Shown here piece by piece: positions 1 to 7,415 of a DNA stretch of 29,472 nt. Position 1 is the first letter of the stretch; each line of letters opens with the position of its first letter. Source of the DNA: a virus; the IMG/VR virus record IMGVR_UViG_3300028676_000250, positions 1-29,472 of that record; one strand, written 5' to 3'. The notes under the pieces are model-generated. The model was not told the DNA's origin. It ran no database searches and saw nothing but the letters and a program-made list of their open reading frames with translations. The position numbers were made by a program, and so were the translations under genes.

Positions 1-468
1 CTATTTTTCAATGTGAAATTTTGGGTCTATTGTAATTAAAAGTCTTTTGAAGAGCTGTATTAAACGTTCTCTTATCGACTTTAGGATTAATGTCATTGCG
101 TCGAAATTTTCTATTTCTTTTTTTGTTTTTATAGCAATAATATTGCTGATAATTGAAATGCCATCACTCACGATAAGTAAGTCCATTACTATGGTTACGA
201 ACCATTTAAAATTGTAATTAAGTCCTATACTCATTAATGCAAGAGCTGTGGGTATTAACAATACGGCTAATTTGGATACAAATCCTAAAGCCAGTTTTTT
301 AAAACTAAAAGCATTACTTAATACGATGGTTTTGATAATGCCTAAAAAAGTATCCATTACCATCAGGTAAAATAATACTTTAACAATTTCTATATCCATT
401 TCTAAGTAAATAAAAATCCCGTAAAGCAATAGTTTTATTTCGTTTGAATATTCTGAAATTTTTTGCAT
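1..468 (-). CDS. Phage-type holin (Phage_holin_4/TcdE-like family)
   Basis: 155-aa membrane protein. Hydrophobic segments lie near residues 13-22, 28-50, 62-80 and 86-110, followed by a charged C-terminal tail rich in K and R. The segment MVMDTFLGIIKT followed by a stretch ending in SFKKLALGFVSKL matches the layout of the toxin-secretion/phage-lysis holin family (TcdE/UtxA type), in which a D-x-L-x-G-like motif follows the first helices. Such proteins open the inner membrane so that the endolysin can act. It is last in the minus-strand baseplate/fibre block and has an ATG start at 468. A GC-rich hairpin sits between it and the fibre gene upstream. The family call rests on topology and motif resemblance; the lytic role is inferred from context. 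Confidence 0.75.
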   Translation of the reverse strand: MQKISEYSNEIKLLLYGIFIYLEMDIEIVKVLFYLMVMDTFLGIIKTIVLSNAFSFKKLALGFVSKLAVLLIPTALALMSIGLNYNFKWFVTIVMDLLIVSDGISIISNIIAIKTKKEIENFDAMTLILKSIRERLIQLFKRLLITIDPKFHIEK

Positions 469-514
469 CGTTGGTTTTTTTTATGTTTATAGGTTGTTTG
501 GGGAGATAAATAAC

Positions 515-540
515 CTTTTGGGGTTTTTGTACCCCAAAAG
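515..540 (-). terminator. Hairpin between fibre and holin genes
   Basis: A perfect 9-bp stem, CTTTTGGGG at 515-523 with CCCCAAAAG at 532-540, has an 8-nt loop. It lies between the stop codon of the fibre gene and the start of the holin gene. On the minus strand it is followed by a T-rich stretch but not by a clean U run, so it may attenuate transcription or stabilise mRNA rather than terminate fully. Confidence 0.4.
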
Positions 541-564
541 ATTGTTAGTAATTATAAATTTGCT

Positions 565-2460
565 TTATAGAGAACTAATGGTTATTGAAGCTTCCTTATA
601 CGCAGATGAATTTCCGCTCGGGTCTATTGCTCGAATTCTGTAAGTATAAGTTCCGTTTGTTGAAACTTTTTCATTATAATAAGTACTAGGGTTTTTTTTC
701 AAAACTGTAAATAAGGATCCATAGTCACTACGCGAAAGTTCGTAATCTATGGGACTATCGTCGTCTTGTGAAGGGCCCCATTCTACTTGTATATAACCTT
801 GACCATTATGAACACAATGAAGATATGAAGGTACTGTTGGTGCAGTTAAATCTGCCGCAATTGTAGCTTGTGTTAAAGTAGCCGGTGTAGATAAATTTCC
901 GGCTGCATCTCTTGCTATAACAGAAAAATTATATGATGTACCTGCAGTTAATCCTGCAACGGGGAAAGAAAAGACATTGCTATCGACAATTTCTAATAAA
1001 ATACTTTCTTTATAGATAAGATAATTAGTAACGCCAACATTATCAGTAGACGCAGTCCAGTTTAAAGTTAAACTTTTAGTACCTATATTTGAGGCTTTTA
1101 AATTTGTTGGGCTTGTTGGTGCCGTTTGATCGCTTGAAAGGCCTGTGTATTCTATGAATTGAACTACTCTGTAAGGATTTAGAATATCTATAGCTGCAGC
1201 AATATTTCCATTATTTACCGCGCCTGAATATTTTTTTTCACCTGCATATTCGATATCTGTTGCATTCACGTATCTGGAATCACCTCCGCTATTATCACCT
1301 GCTGAAACTGGCAAAATTACATCTAGTGGAGGAATGTTTTCTTTCTTCAATATTTTACCTATTCGTCCGCCGGTATTTCCTAGTGTGTCAAAAGGAAATA
1401 CTGCGCTGCCGAAGCTATCTCTGTAATAAGTTATACCATTACCTCCATCCCCATCCTGTTGGTCACTTATTTCTTGTGCAGTTGGATTATAAAGTCCTAC
1501 AGGCATTTTTCCAACCAATGGTTTATATTCTTCCCAGCCTTCAGGAAATGGTGCAGGTTTTCCCCAAATGGCAACCATTCCAATAGGTACAGCTGTCGTA
1601 GGTTTGTTTTCTAAAGCTGTAATGCGACTCAACAACGAATCGATTAGCGTATTATTTTTAGTGACCTGATTTGAATTGTCTATTACCAATAAAGATTTAG
1701 TAGTATCAGATGTATTTAAATTCTCTAAATATACTTTTCCTCCAATTGAAGTATTTTGCCAGTCTGAGCCATAATTTAAAGTAAGATTTGTACTGTCGTT
1801 TACGATTGCTCTGCCTAAAGCTGATCCCAATCTAAAATCTGTAACTCTTACATTGGCTGTAGCGGAATCTTTGATATCTAATTTCGATAATTTGTAAGGG
1901 CCCAAATCCAGATCTCCTTTCATTGCCTTTGAGCCGTCAAGCGGAAGATAGTTTTGATTGATTAGATCAATGTTTGTCTCAATCGTTTGTAAAATATCTT
2001 CAACGGTTTGAAGATCTTTAACAACTTTAAAAGTGGCTAAATCATAATAATGTACTGCTAATGCATCAGTAATTTGAGAAGACAAAGGACGATTTGCATA
2101 ATCTTCCGGGCTGATATATTGTGCTTCATAATCAAAATAAGCCGTTTGAGATACTCCTGTTCCGTAAACTAAATTTGTTCCTGTTCTGGTTGTTTTTAAA
2201 AATCCGGTTGGAGTACTTTTTTGAATAGGATATAAAATTCCGTCCGGTATTCTTACTCCTGTACTATCTTTAGGATGAATAATAGCCCAGCCTTCTTTTT
2301 CGTTTGTTGCCGGAGCTACTAAGTAGTCATAATCCGGCCTGATGCTTAAATGACTTTTTAAAGCTCCGAATAATTCAGACCTGTAAGCAGTTTGAAGCCT
2401 TTCTAAAGTTTCTTGCTCGAGAGGAAATCCCCCCGGATGACTAAAATTTACTTGTTTCAT
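565..2460 (-). CDS. Tail fibre/collar protein with two C-terminal FN3 domains
   Basis: 631-aa protein. The N-terminal part (about 1-160) likely attaches to the baseplate. Residues 160-285 contain repeat-like beta segments (GDLDLGPYKL, NVRVTDFRLGS) typical of fibre shafts, then a short coiled-coil-like stretch. Residues about 291-441 look like a phage tail-collar domain: PIGMVAIWGKPAPFPEGW near the start and NPYRVVQFIEYTG at the end, as in many phage fibre tips. Two fibronectin type III domains follow (about 447-538 and 543-630), with typical W-x(n)-Y-x-V-x-A-x-D-x-x-G-N-x-S patterns. It lies directly downstream of tail protein I, the usual place for a fibre gene. Role inferred: receptor or glycan binding. 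FN3 domains after the collar are a variation, because the collar is often terminal. Confidence 0.85.
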   Translation of the reverse strand: MKQVNFSHPGGFPLEQETLERLQTAYRSELFGALKSHLSIRPDYDYLVAPATNEKEGWAIIHPKDSTGVRIPDGILYPIQKSTPTGFLKTTRTGTNLVYGTGVSQTAYFDYEAQYISPEDYANRPLSSQITDALAVHYYDLATFKVVKDLQTVEDILQTIETNIDLINQNYLPLDGSKAMKGDLDLGPYKLSKLDIKDSATANVRVTDFRLGSALGRAIVNDSTNLTLNYGSDWQNTSIGGKVYLENLNTSDTTKSLLVIDNSNQVTKNNTLIDSLLSRITALENKPTTAVPIGMVAIWGKPAPFPEGWEEYKPLVGKMPVGLYNPTAQEISDQQDGDGGNGITYYRDSFGSAVFPFDTLGNTGGRIGKILKKENIPPLDVILPVSAGDNSGGDSRYVNATDIEYAGEKKYSGAVNNGNIAAAIDILNPYRVVQFIEYTGLSSDQTAPTSPTNLKASNIGTKSLTLNWTASTDNVGVTNYLIYKESILLEIVDSNVFSFPVAGLTAGTSYNFSVIARDAAGNLSTPATLTQATIAADLTAPTVPSYLHCVHNGQGYIQVEWGPSQDDDSPIDYELSRSDYGSLFTVLKKNPSTYYNEKVSTNGTYTYRIRAIDPSGNSSAYKEASITISSL

Positions 2461-2524
2461 TTTTATTAATTTATATGTCTGTTATTTTTTTGTACTATTT
2501 TTTGATTTCTGAATATTTCAACTT

Positions 2525-3160
2525 TTAGTCTATATTTTGAGATGAATAAGAATAAGTCTCATAACTTTTGCCGGCCAGTTTGTAAAAGTTTAGCAGATTG
2601 TGGTATTCGATATTTGATACTCTAATGGCTTCACTTTTTTGTACTGGTCCACTTGTATCTGGTTGCACAATGATGGTTTGGTTGGTTATTAAGTTTTCAG
2701 GTATGAACACTCTGAAATTGGCATAGGCTATTGTAGTGTAATCTTTACGATGGGCGAGATAAACCGGTTTATTATTGCTGTTTTTATATTCATCATGTGT
2801 AAAAATTTTCAATTGTGGAATCATTAAAGTTCCGTCCGGTTCGTAATACTCTTTGTGGAGATATACATACTGTAAAGTAGGTTTGACCGATTCATCTATA
2901 TAAATTAATTCTTCTAATCGTTTCTGCTCAGTACTTAAATTAGGATTGTAATTTTTGGCTGGATTATAAGTTTCGTTCAGCACTTTTTCGAGATAAATGA
3001 CCTGACCGGTATGCTGCATTTTATAAAGAATCTCTTCGTAGAGGGTATGAAGGGGTGTCAGTAGAACATCGAGCCAGTCAAAATGTGTTTTTTTTCTAAG
3101 AATAGGAGGGATGAGCCATAACAACAGCTTTTCCCATTTTAAAACGGTGTATTTATTCAT
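2525..3160 (-). CDS. Phage tail protein I-like baseplate protein
   Basis: 211-aa protein placed directly after the baseplate J-like gene (15 bp gap) and before the fibre gene, which is the P2/Mu-like order J, I, fibre. The N-terminal half (KLLLWLIPPILRKKTHFDWL, then LTPLHTLYEEILYKM) and the later Q-R-L-E-x-L-I-Y-I-D segment fit the small wedge protein that links the baseplate to the fibres. The C-terminal half is beta-rich. The assignment rests mainly on gene order and size, since sequence similarity to gpI is weak by eye. The ATG start at 3160 is well supported. Confidence 0.6.
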   Translation of the reverse strand: MNKYTVLKWEKLLLWLIPPILRKKTHFDWLDVLLTPLHTLYEEILYKMQHTGQVIYLEKVLNETYNPAKNYNPNLSTEQKRLEELIYIDESVKPTLQYVYLHKEYYEPDGTLMIPQLKIFTHDEYKNSNNKPVYLAHRKDYTTIAYANFRVFIPENLITNQTIIVQPDTSGPVQKSEAIRVSNIEYHNLLNFYKLAGKSYETYSYSSQNID

Positions 3161-3175
3161 TGTGTATATATTAGA

Positions 3176-4228
3176 CTATTGTTTATCTCGGTAAAAAGTA
3201 TAAGGAATGTAGTTGACCTCAACCTGAAGTGTATCCATGTCAAAATAACCTGCATTAGGAATAAAATATTCGATCCTGGTCACATCTGCAGGATTTTCAG
3301 GTTCGTCACCAGGATTTGTTGCCCAGGCAGTTTCGACTTTTTTCAATATTGGAATTTTAACGCCCTGCGCTTTCTGAATGGCATCAACCAGATAAGTTTT
3401 GACAAAGGCACCATTAAACTCGATATTTTTTAAATGATCTTTAACGGCATCTAATACTGGGAATTCCTCACTATTTAATATTAATGAACCATTTCTTGGA
3501 TTAAAAACATAATGGTTTAACTGGTCAGTTTCTTCCTGGGTTAATTCCCTGCTTAAGCTTTTTAACTGATAATATTCAATGTCTTTTGGATCGATATAAA
3601 TACTTAAGGGATCGATGTAAACATTCAAAGTTAATTTTAGATTATCTCCCTGATCAGATGTGATATAGACCTGATTTCCTGCATCTTTAATTTTGGCGAT
3701 GTATTCTTTAAAAGCAAAAAGTTCATTTGGAACATCAATTCTGGAAATCTTTTCGTCTTTTACGGTGGCAACTTTTATAAAAACAACTCCAACTTTATTA
3801 TGAAAATAGTCTGAGAAAATTTCTTCTATTTCTTTGTTGGGTTTAATCACTGTTTCTAAGTCAATTTCACTTACGGCACAATGTTTTATTATTTTAGAAT
3901 CTTCGATTTCAGTATCCGTAAGACCTGTAGTATCAAATTGATACAAACCGTCTTTCCAGATCAGTGACATTCCGTTACTCGAATCCGGGTCTAAAGGCAT
4001 CCCGTAATGAAAATTTAAAGCCTGTTCGCGATACCAATTTAGGGTATGAGGCCTTGATATCAGGGCATTTTTCTCTACTATTTTTTCATGTACCCAAATA
4101 GCAGTAGCCACTATGTTGATCCAAAGCTTCCAAATACCCGTCTTTGACTCTGTTAAGCCATTCAGGGAGGGTTGTTTCCCTTTTTCAATCAGAATCTCAT
4201 TCTGTATTTCAGCAATTGTACGTGCCAT
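3176..4228 (-). CDS. Baseplate J-like wedge protein
   Basis: 350-aa protein. The N-terminal segment MARTIAEIQNEILIEKGKQP, followed by W-x-L-W-x-x-I-x-A-x-A-I-W, is characteristic of Bacteroidota baseplate J-like proteins. The middle contains a beta-rich region with G-N-Q-V-Y-I-T and L-N-V-Y-I-D-P-L, then Y-V-F-N-P-R-N-G and D-A-V-K-D-H-L, the conserved C-terminal layout in which J proteins describe successive integration domains. The family forms the baseplate wedge ring around the hub in contractile tails. It sits between the LysM/gp53-like and tail protein I genes. A 200-bp untranslated stretch with hairpins separates it from the gene upstream. Confidence 0.85.
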   Translation of the reverse strand: MARTIAEIQNEILIEKGKQPSLNGLTESKTGIWKLWINIVATAIWVHEKIVEKNALISRPHTLNWYREQALNFHYGMPLDPDSSNGMSLIWKDGLYQFDTTGLTDTEIEDSKIIKHCAVSEIDLETVIKPNKEIEEIFSDYFHNKVGVVFIKVATVKDEKISRIDVPNELFAFKEYIAKIKDAGNQVYITSDQGDNLKLTLNVYIDPLSIYIDPKDIEYYQLKSLSRELTQEETDQLNHYVFNPRNGSLILNSEEFPVLDAVKDHLKNIEFNGAFVKTYLVDAIQKAQGVKIPILKKVETAWATNPGDEPENPADVTRIEYFIPNAGYFDMDTLQVEVNYIPYTFYRDKQ

Positions 4229-4330
4229 ATTTTAATTTTTTAATATAGTTTAGCCTGTAAGACATGTGTAATATGCTTATAGATAATTGTTTATGTTTTT
4301 TTGTAAATGCTACAGAGATGTAGTTTTGCT

Positions 4331-4415
4331 TTTAGAAATTTCTAAAAAAGAGAAATTTAAAGGTATAATTGCCATACAATCCTGATTTGAGAATCAGGGT
4401 TTCTGTTAATGGCAA
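4331..4415 (-). other. Palindrome and two-tier hairpin in the gap upstream of baseplate J
   Basis: The 200-bp gap at 4229-4428 has no credible gene. It holds a perfect 16-bp palindrome (TTTAGAAATTTCTAAA, 4331-4346) and a two-tier hairpin: outer arms TTGCCAT (4369-4375) with ATGGCAA (4409-4415), inner arms CCTGATT (4381-4387) with AATCAGG (4392-4398). Neither is followed by a minus-strand U run, so simple termination is unlikely. RNA processing or a leader structure is possible. Confidence 0.4.
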
Positions 4416-4428
4416 GTGAGTCAATTAA

Positions 4429-4761
4429 TTAATAAATGATAAAATCATCTTCAATAATCATATAATCAATTCCGGAGAAATTGTCCAGTAAATACTGTTC
4501 TTCGTCTGTAATAGAAGTTGCGGGCTTTAAATTTCTGGAATTGTAATATTCAACAATATCCTTTTTAAAAGCTTCTCTGCCTATTTTTAAATCTTCGTAA
4601 ACAGAAATATCATCTGTAAGGTTAAATTGATCATTGTCTTCTAAAAGGTCGAATACTTTTTCTATGCTTCCATATTCCTGCAAAGAGATGTCAAAAATGT
4701 TTTGGTTTTCTTGTGGCTTAATAGTTCCCATCGATTTTAATGTTTTGTAAATCGTTGACAT
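4429..4761 (-). CDS. LysM/gp53-like baseplate protein
   Basis: 110-aa protein when started at the ATG at 4761; a TTG one codon earlier is less likely. The pattern Q-N-I-F-D-I-S-L-Q-E-Y-G-S-I-E, then V-F-D-L-L-E-D-N, N-L-T-D-D-I and L-K-I-G resembles the LysM-like fold of gp53/tail protein X, which clamps the hub-wedge interface in contractile baseplates. The C-terminal half (about 55-110) is acidic and unassigned. It overlaps the gp25 gene upstream by 44 bp in another frame, so the two are probably translationally coupled. The call rests on motif pattern, size and position between gp25 and baseplate J. Confidence 0.65.
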   Translation of the reverse strand: MSTIYKTLKSMGTIKPQENQNIFDISLQEYGSIEKVFDLLEDNDQFNLTDDISVYEDLKIGREAFKKDIVEYYNSRNLKPATSITDEEQYLLDNFSGIDYMIIEDDFIIY

Positions 4762-5005
4762 CAAGTGTTTTTACATAAAAGTTGTCATACGATAATTGTT
4801 TATCTATTTCGTTTTCTAGTCTTAGCCTGGATGTTGCATCCGGGCTGTTAATGTATTTTTTAATTCCTACTCCAAGAATAGGAAACTCTTTATAACTTCC
4901 TTTCTGGCTTAACAATAGATGTTCTATATTTTGCTGATCTGCCTCTTTAATGGCAAAATCTCCATTTGTAATTAACAAGTCCTCATCTATGATAAAATCT
5001 TTCAT
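4718..5005 (-). CDS. GPW/gp25-like baseplate wedge protein
   Basis: 95-aa protein. The pattern L-x-I-x-N-G-D-F-A-I near residue 12, then Q-N-I-E-H-L-L-L-S-Q-K-G-S-Y-K-E-F-P-x-L-G-V-G-I, is the classical gp25/GPW signature, in which a turn precedes the glycine-rich region. The family is a conserved wedge component that touches the sheath in contractile tails and T6SS (TssE). Typical gp25 lengths are about 100-140 aa, so this is compact. It is the first gene after regulatory element 1, with a leader of about 80 nt, and its end overlaps the LysM-like gene. Confidence 0.88.
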   Translation of the reverse strand: MKDFIIDEDLLITNGDFAIKEADQQNIEHLLLSQKGSYKEFPILGVGIKKYINSPDATSRLRLENEIDKQLSYDNFYVKTLDVNDLQNIKIDGNY

Positions 5006-5092
5006 ATGTCGTTATTATTTGTTGTTTTATTAATGAATATCTCCTTTGAATTTGCGCGCCATACCCAAAAGATGATGTTTTATTTGATACTG

Positions 5093-5156
5093 TAAAAATA
5101 CGCTATGCTTTTCCTTTAACCAAGATTTTAAGGGTTGCGAATCAGTAGTTTCAGTA
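5093..5156 (-). promoter_or_regulatory. Regulon element 1, baseplate/fibre block
   Basis: Box CAGTAGTTTCAGTA at 5143-5156 (minus-strand reading TACTGAAACTACTG) lies exactly 42 bp from the octamer TAAAAATA at 5093-5100 (minus-strand TATTTTTA, close to the Bacteroidota -7 consensus TAnnTTTG). It is directed at the gp25 gene. No convincing -33 TTTG is seen, which fits an activator-dependent promoter. Confidence 0.8.
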
Positions 5157-5216
5157 AGTTGAGCGTTTTTTAAACGTGTTGTTAATCAGCTGTTTATTGG
5201 GATAAAAATAAGATTT

Positions 5217-5549
5217 TTATATTCTTGGAATAATCACTTCAAGAATAAAATTAAAAATTACTTTTAGGATATTATTTTTAATTTCATTCAGTTTTATTTT
5301 TGAAATCCCGGTAGTTTGAAGCGTCTGTAATGCCACTAAATCTAATTGACTTTTTAAAAGCCATTCTAATTCTTCTTCCGTTAAATTTCCTGCAGAAAAA
5401 AGAATCATCCAGCGTTCCAGTTTTTCTTTGGATGCTTCCAAAAATGTGTTTAAGTCTCTCTCTAATTCGGTTTTGTTTTCTTCATAACTTTTTGTTATAA
5501 TCGTTTTTAGTTTGCCTTTTAACTCTTCTATTAATTGATCGTTATTCAT
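5217..5549 (-). CDS. Hypothetical helical protein of the lysis block
   Basis: 110-aa protein with no recognised family. The first 55 residues are strongly charged and predicted helical (repeated E and K, with heptad-like spacing in ELERDLNTFLEASKEKLERW). The C-terminal 35 residues are hydrophobic or amphipathic (KNNILKVIFNFILEVIIPRI), which could sit against a membrane. It starts 5 bp after the lipoprotein gene ends, so it is the last gene of the endolysin operon. A role as lysis helper (spanin or antiholin-like) is only a guess from position. Confidence 0.65.
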   Translation of the reverse strand: MNNDQLIEELKGKLKTIITKSYEENKTELERDLNTFLEASKEKLERWMILFSAGNLTEEELEWLLKSQLDLVALQTLQTTGISKIKLNEIKNNILKVIFNFILEVIIPRI

Positions 5550-5554
5550 AGCTT

Positions 5555-6025
5555 TTAAGTATTACTGTTGATTAAATCTAAAAGTGCATCTTTTGATTCC
5601 TTGTCTTTTTTAATTTCATATTGAATCAGTAAATCCAAAGCATCTAAAACCTGTTTTTTGGATTCGTCTGCAAAAACTGGCGATAAAAATCCTTTCATTT
5701 CCCAGCGTTTGAAGAATCCGGCCAGAAGATTTTTTTCTTTATCGTTTAAAACTGTCCACATCGCAAAAGTGATTTTGTTATTGGGTTTGCTTTTTTCATA
5801 TTCGGCCAATTTTTCGATAGTAATCAACAACCTCTGAACTTCTTCTTTATGAGTGTTATAGGGAGTAGTAGCTTTATCCATTAATTTGGAAGTTTCTACT
5901 TTTATTTCTATAGTTTTTTGATAAGAATATTGGTCGAATAGGGCAGTTTTGGTCGAAGTACAGGAGCTAATTGCAAAAGAACTGGCAATTAGAAAAATGA
6001 GGTGTTTTAATTTTAAATGTTTCAT
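5555..6025 (-). CDS. Lipoprotein of the lysis block
   Basis: 156-aa protein. Residues 1-21 form a bacterial lipoprotein signal (basic start, hydrophobic core LIFLIASSFA, then ISS before Cys22), predicting a lipid-anchored periplasmic or outer-membrane protein. The mature part is charged and mostly helical (V-E-T-S-K-L-M-D-K, L-L-I-T-I-E-K-L-A-E-Y-E-K). It lies 4 bp after the M15 endolysin gene, where phages commonly place spanin-type lipoproteins that disrupt the outer membrane. It is much larger than lambda Rz1 and no sequence match to a spanin is claimed. Confidence is high for a lipoprotein and low for a spanin role. Confidence 0.7.
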   Translation of the reverse strand: MKHLKLKHLIFLIASSFAISSCTSTKTALFDQYSYQKTIEIKVETSKLMDKATTPYNTHKEEVQRLLITIEKLAEYEKSKPNNKITFAMWTVLNDKEKNLLAGFFKRWEMKGFLSPVFADESKKQVLDALDLLIQYEIKKDKESKDALLDLINSNT

Positions 6026-6029
6026 CTGG

Positions 6030-6512
6030 TTATTTGTATAAGATTACATAGTTTTTTCTGTCGCGTTTTAGTTTGCTCAGCACTTTCCAGTCGCTGTAAC
6101 CTTTTTTGTCAAAGTGCGGAAGATCTTTAAAGGTTTTCCAGTCTCCGCCCCAGTTCCAGTTGTATTTCTTGAAAATTTCGACACATTCCTGCCAGTCCGA
6201 AATTTGATCACCATCCCAGTCTTTTGCCGTATCCCAGGAAGCTGTTTTACCATCTATAATCAAGCAGATGTCTACTGCAAAGCCATAATTGTGAATAGAT
6301 TGTCCGCCTTTGGCATTCGTAACCTTTTTTCCTGGTTTCGTTCTTCCAAAAGCATAAAGATCCTCTTGTTCCTGAAAAGTTCTGAGACTTTGTGTGATGC
6401 GTACCTTTGCTCGTCCAGTTAATGCCAGATCGCATTCTTCGATGATTTTAGTAACTTCTTCCCTGACCGAAGGATGAAGCAAATCAATGTGTTTTTTTGT
6501 TGTTTGATCCAT
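6030..6512 (-). CDS. Endolysin, M15 family peptidoglycan peptidase
   Basis: 160-aa protein when started at the ATG at 6512 (MDQTTKKHIDLLHP); an in-frame TTG at 6536 would add 8 residues. The zinc-peptidase M15 signature S-x-H-x-x-G-x-A-x-D is present as SIHNYGFAVD (S72, H74, D81), with a second ligand site L-P-H-F-D (H133) near the C-terminus. M15 enzymes of this type (VanY, T5 endolysin) cleave L-Ala-D-Glu or D-Ala bonds in peptidoglycan. There is no signal peptide, so it needs a holin to reach the wall. It is the first gene after regulatory element 2, with a leader of about 190 nt. Confidence 0.88.
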   Translation of the reverse strand: MDQTTKKHIDLLHPSVREEVTKIIEECDLALTGRAKVRITQSLRTFQEQEDLYAFGRTKPGKKVTNAKGGQSIHNYGFAVDICLIIDGKTASWDTAKDWDGDQISDWQECVEIFKKYNWNWGGDWKTFKDLPHFDKKGYSDWKVLSKLKRDRKNYVILYK

Positions 6513-6712
6513 ATTTGTATTTATTAAAGATTTCAAATTTTGAGAATAAAAAGCCTTCCTAATTGTTTTAAGACAATCAGGGATTTTAATATTCGATAAG
6601 ATTTATTGTGTTTAACGATTTATTTACGGTTAAGAAAAACTTGTAAATAAAGCTTGAAAAGTTCCTTTTTTGTGATCACATTTAAGAAGTGAAACACGTT
6701 TTAATAACACTG

Positions 6713-6776
6713 TAAAAATACGCCGAAATAACGTGTTTGAAAAATAATATGGAGTTGTAAGTCAGTAGTTTCAGTA
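6713..6776 (-). promoter_or_regulatory. Regulon element 2, lysis block
   Basis: Box CAGTAGTTTCAGTA at 6763-6776 lies 42 bp from octamer TAAAAATA at 6713-6720. The TGTAAAAATACGC around the octamer is identical to element 1. It reads toward the M15 endolysin gene on the minus strand. Confidence 0.8.
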
Positions 6777-6821
6777 GAAGTAATATAGTTTTTTATGGAG
6801 GTTTTAGATTAATAATTGTAT

Positions 6822-6852
6822 AAAAAAATCCTCGTTTTTAGAAACGAGGATT
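6822..6852 (-). terminator. Intrinsic terminator after the small membrane protein gene
   Basis: An 11-bp stem, AATCCTCGTTT (6827-6837) with AAACGAGGATT (6842-6852), is followed on the minus strand by a run of U (plus-strand A run 6822-6828). It is a textbook rho-independent terminator and separates the membrane protein gene from element 2 and the lysis block. Confidence 0.85.
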
Positions 6853-6915
6853 TAATGAATTTAAAATTAATACTTGAGGTTAATAAGAATATTTATCTCA
6901 ATATTGATGATTTCT

Positions 6916-7209
6916 TTACTTTAGAAATTTATCAAAATACAAAAACATTTTACAGAAAAATATTAAATTTACAATAAGTAAAATAAAAGAAAATATGAGA
7001 TATTTTTTATTTTTAAAAATTCTAAAAAACAAAAATGTTAAGCATCCAAAAATAAGACTAGTGATAGCATATAGGATTTTTAAGAATTCTACAACATCTC
7101 CGTCAATTACTATATCGTTTTCATCATGGACAATATAGGGATCAATAAAATAGGTGGATAGAAAAAGAAAAAGTCCAACAAAAAATAATATTCGTATTAT
7201 GATTTTCAT
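6916..7209 (-). CDS. Small membrane protein, three predicted helices
   Basis: 97-aa protein from the ATG at 7209; an in-frame TTG at 7224 is less likely. Hydrophobic stretches cover about residues 3-22 (IIIRILFFVGLFLFLSTYF), 44-63 and 70-92. An acidic loop (HDENDIVIDGD) lies between the first two, probably periplasmic. No family is recognised. It lies 206 bp downstream of the lysozyme-like gene and has its own terminator. A -7-like TATTTTTA is present upstream (7237-7244), but the regulon box is absent at the expected distance, so it may be expressed independently. Immunity or inhibitor of the neighbouring lysozyme-like protein is a testable idea, not a demonstrated role. Confidence 0.65.
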   Translation of the reverse strand: MKIIIRILFFVGLFLFLSTYFIDPYIVHDENDIVIDGDVVEFLKILYAITSLIFGCLTFLFFRIFKNKKYLIFSFILLIVNLIFFCKMFLYFDKFLK

Positions 7210-7415
7210 AGTATTAGCTAACAATTGTAATTAGAGTAAAAATACAAATTATATGTTTTTTACGGTTTTTAAATTAAATATTTTTAATGTTGTCAAACAA
7301 AAAACTACGCCAAATATATAATAAATATTACATAAGATTTTTAATAGTTATCAATTTTGAAATTTAGTAAAAATATTGAGTTAGAAATAATTTATGATTC
7401 ACTTCATATAAATTA

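Noticed and set aside
7237-7244. Ninth regulon element (TAAAAATA upstream of the small membrane protein gene)
   Set aside because: The octamer is present but no CAGTA-N4-CAGTA box lies 42-43 bp away, so it is not counted.
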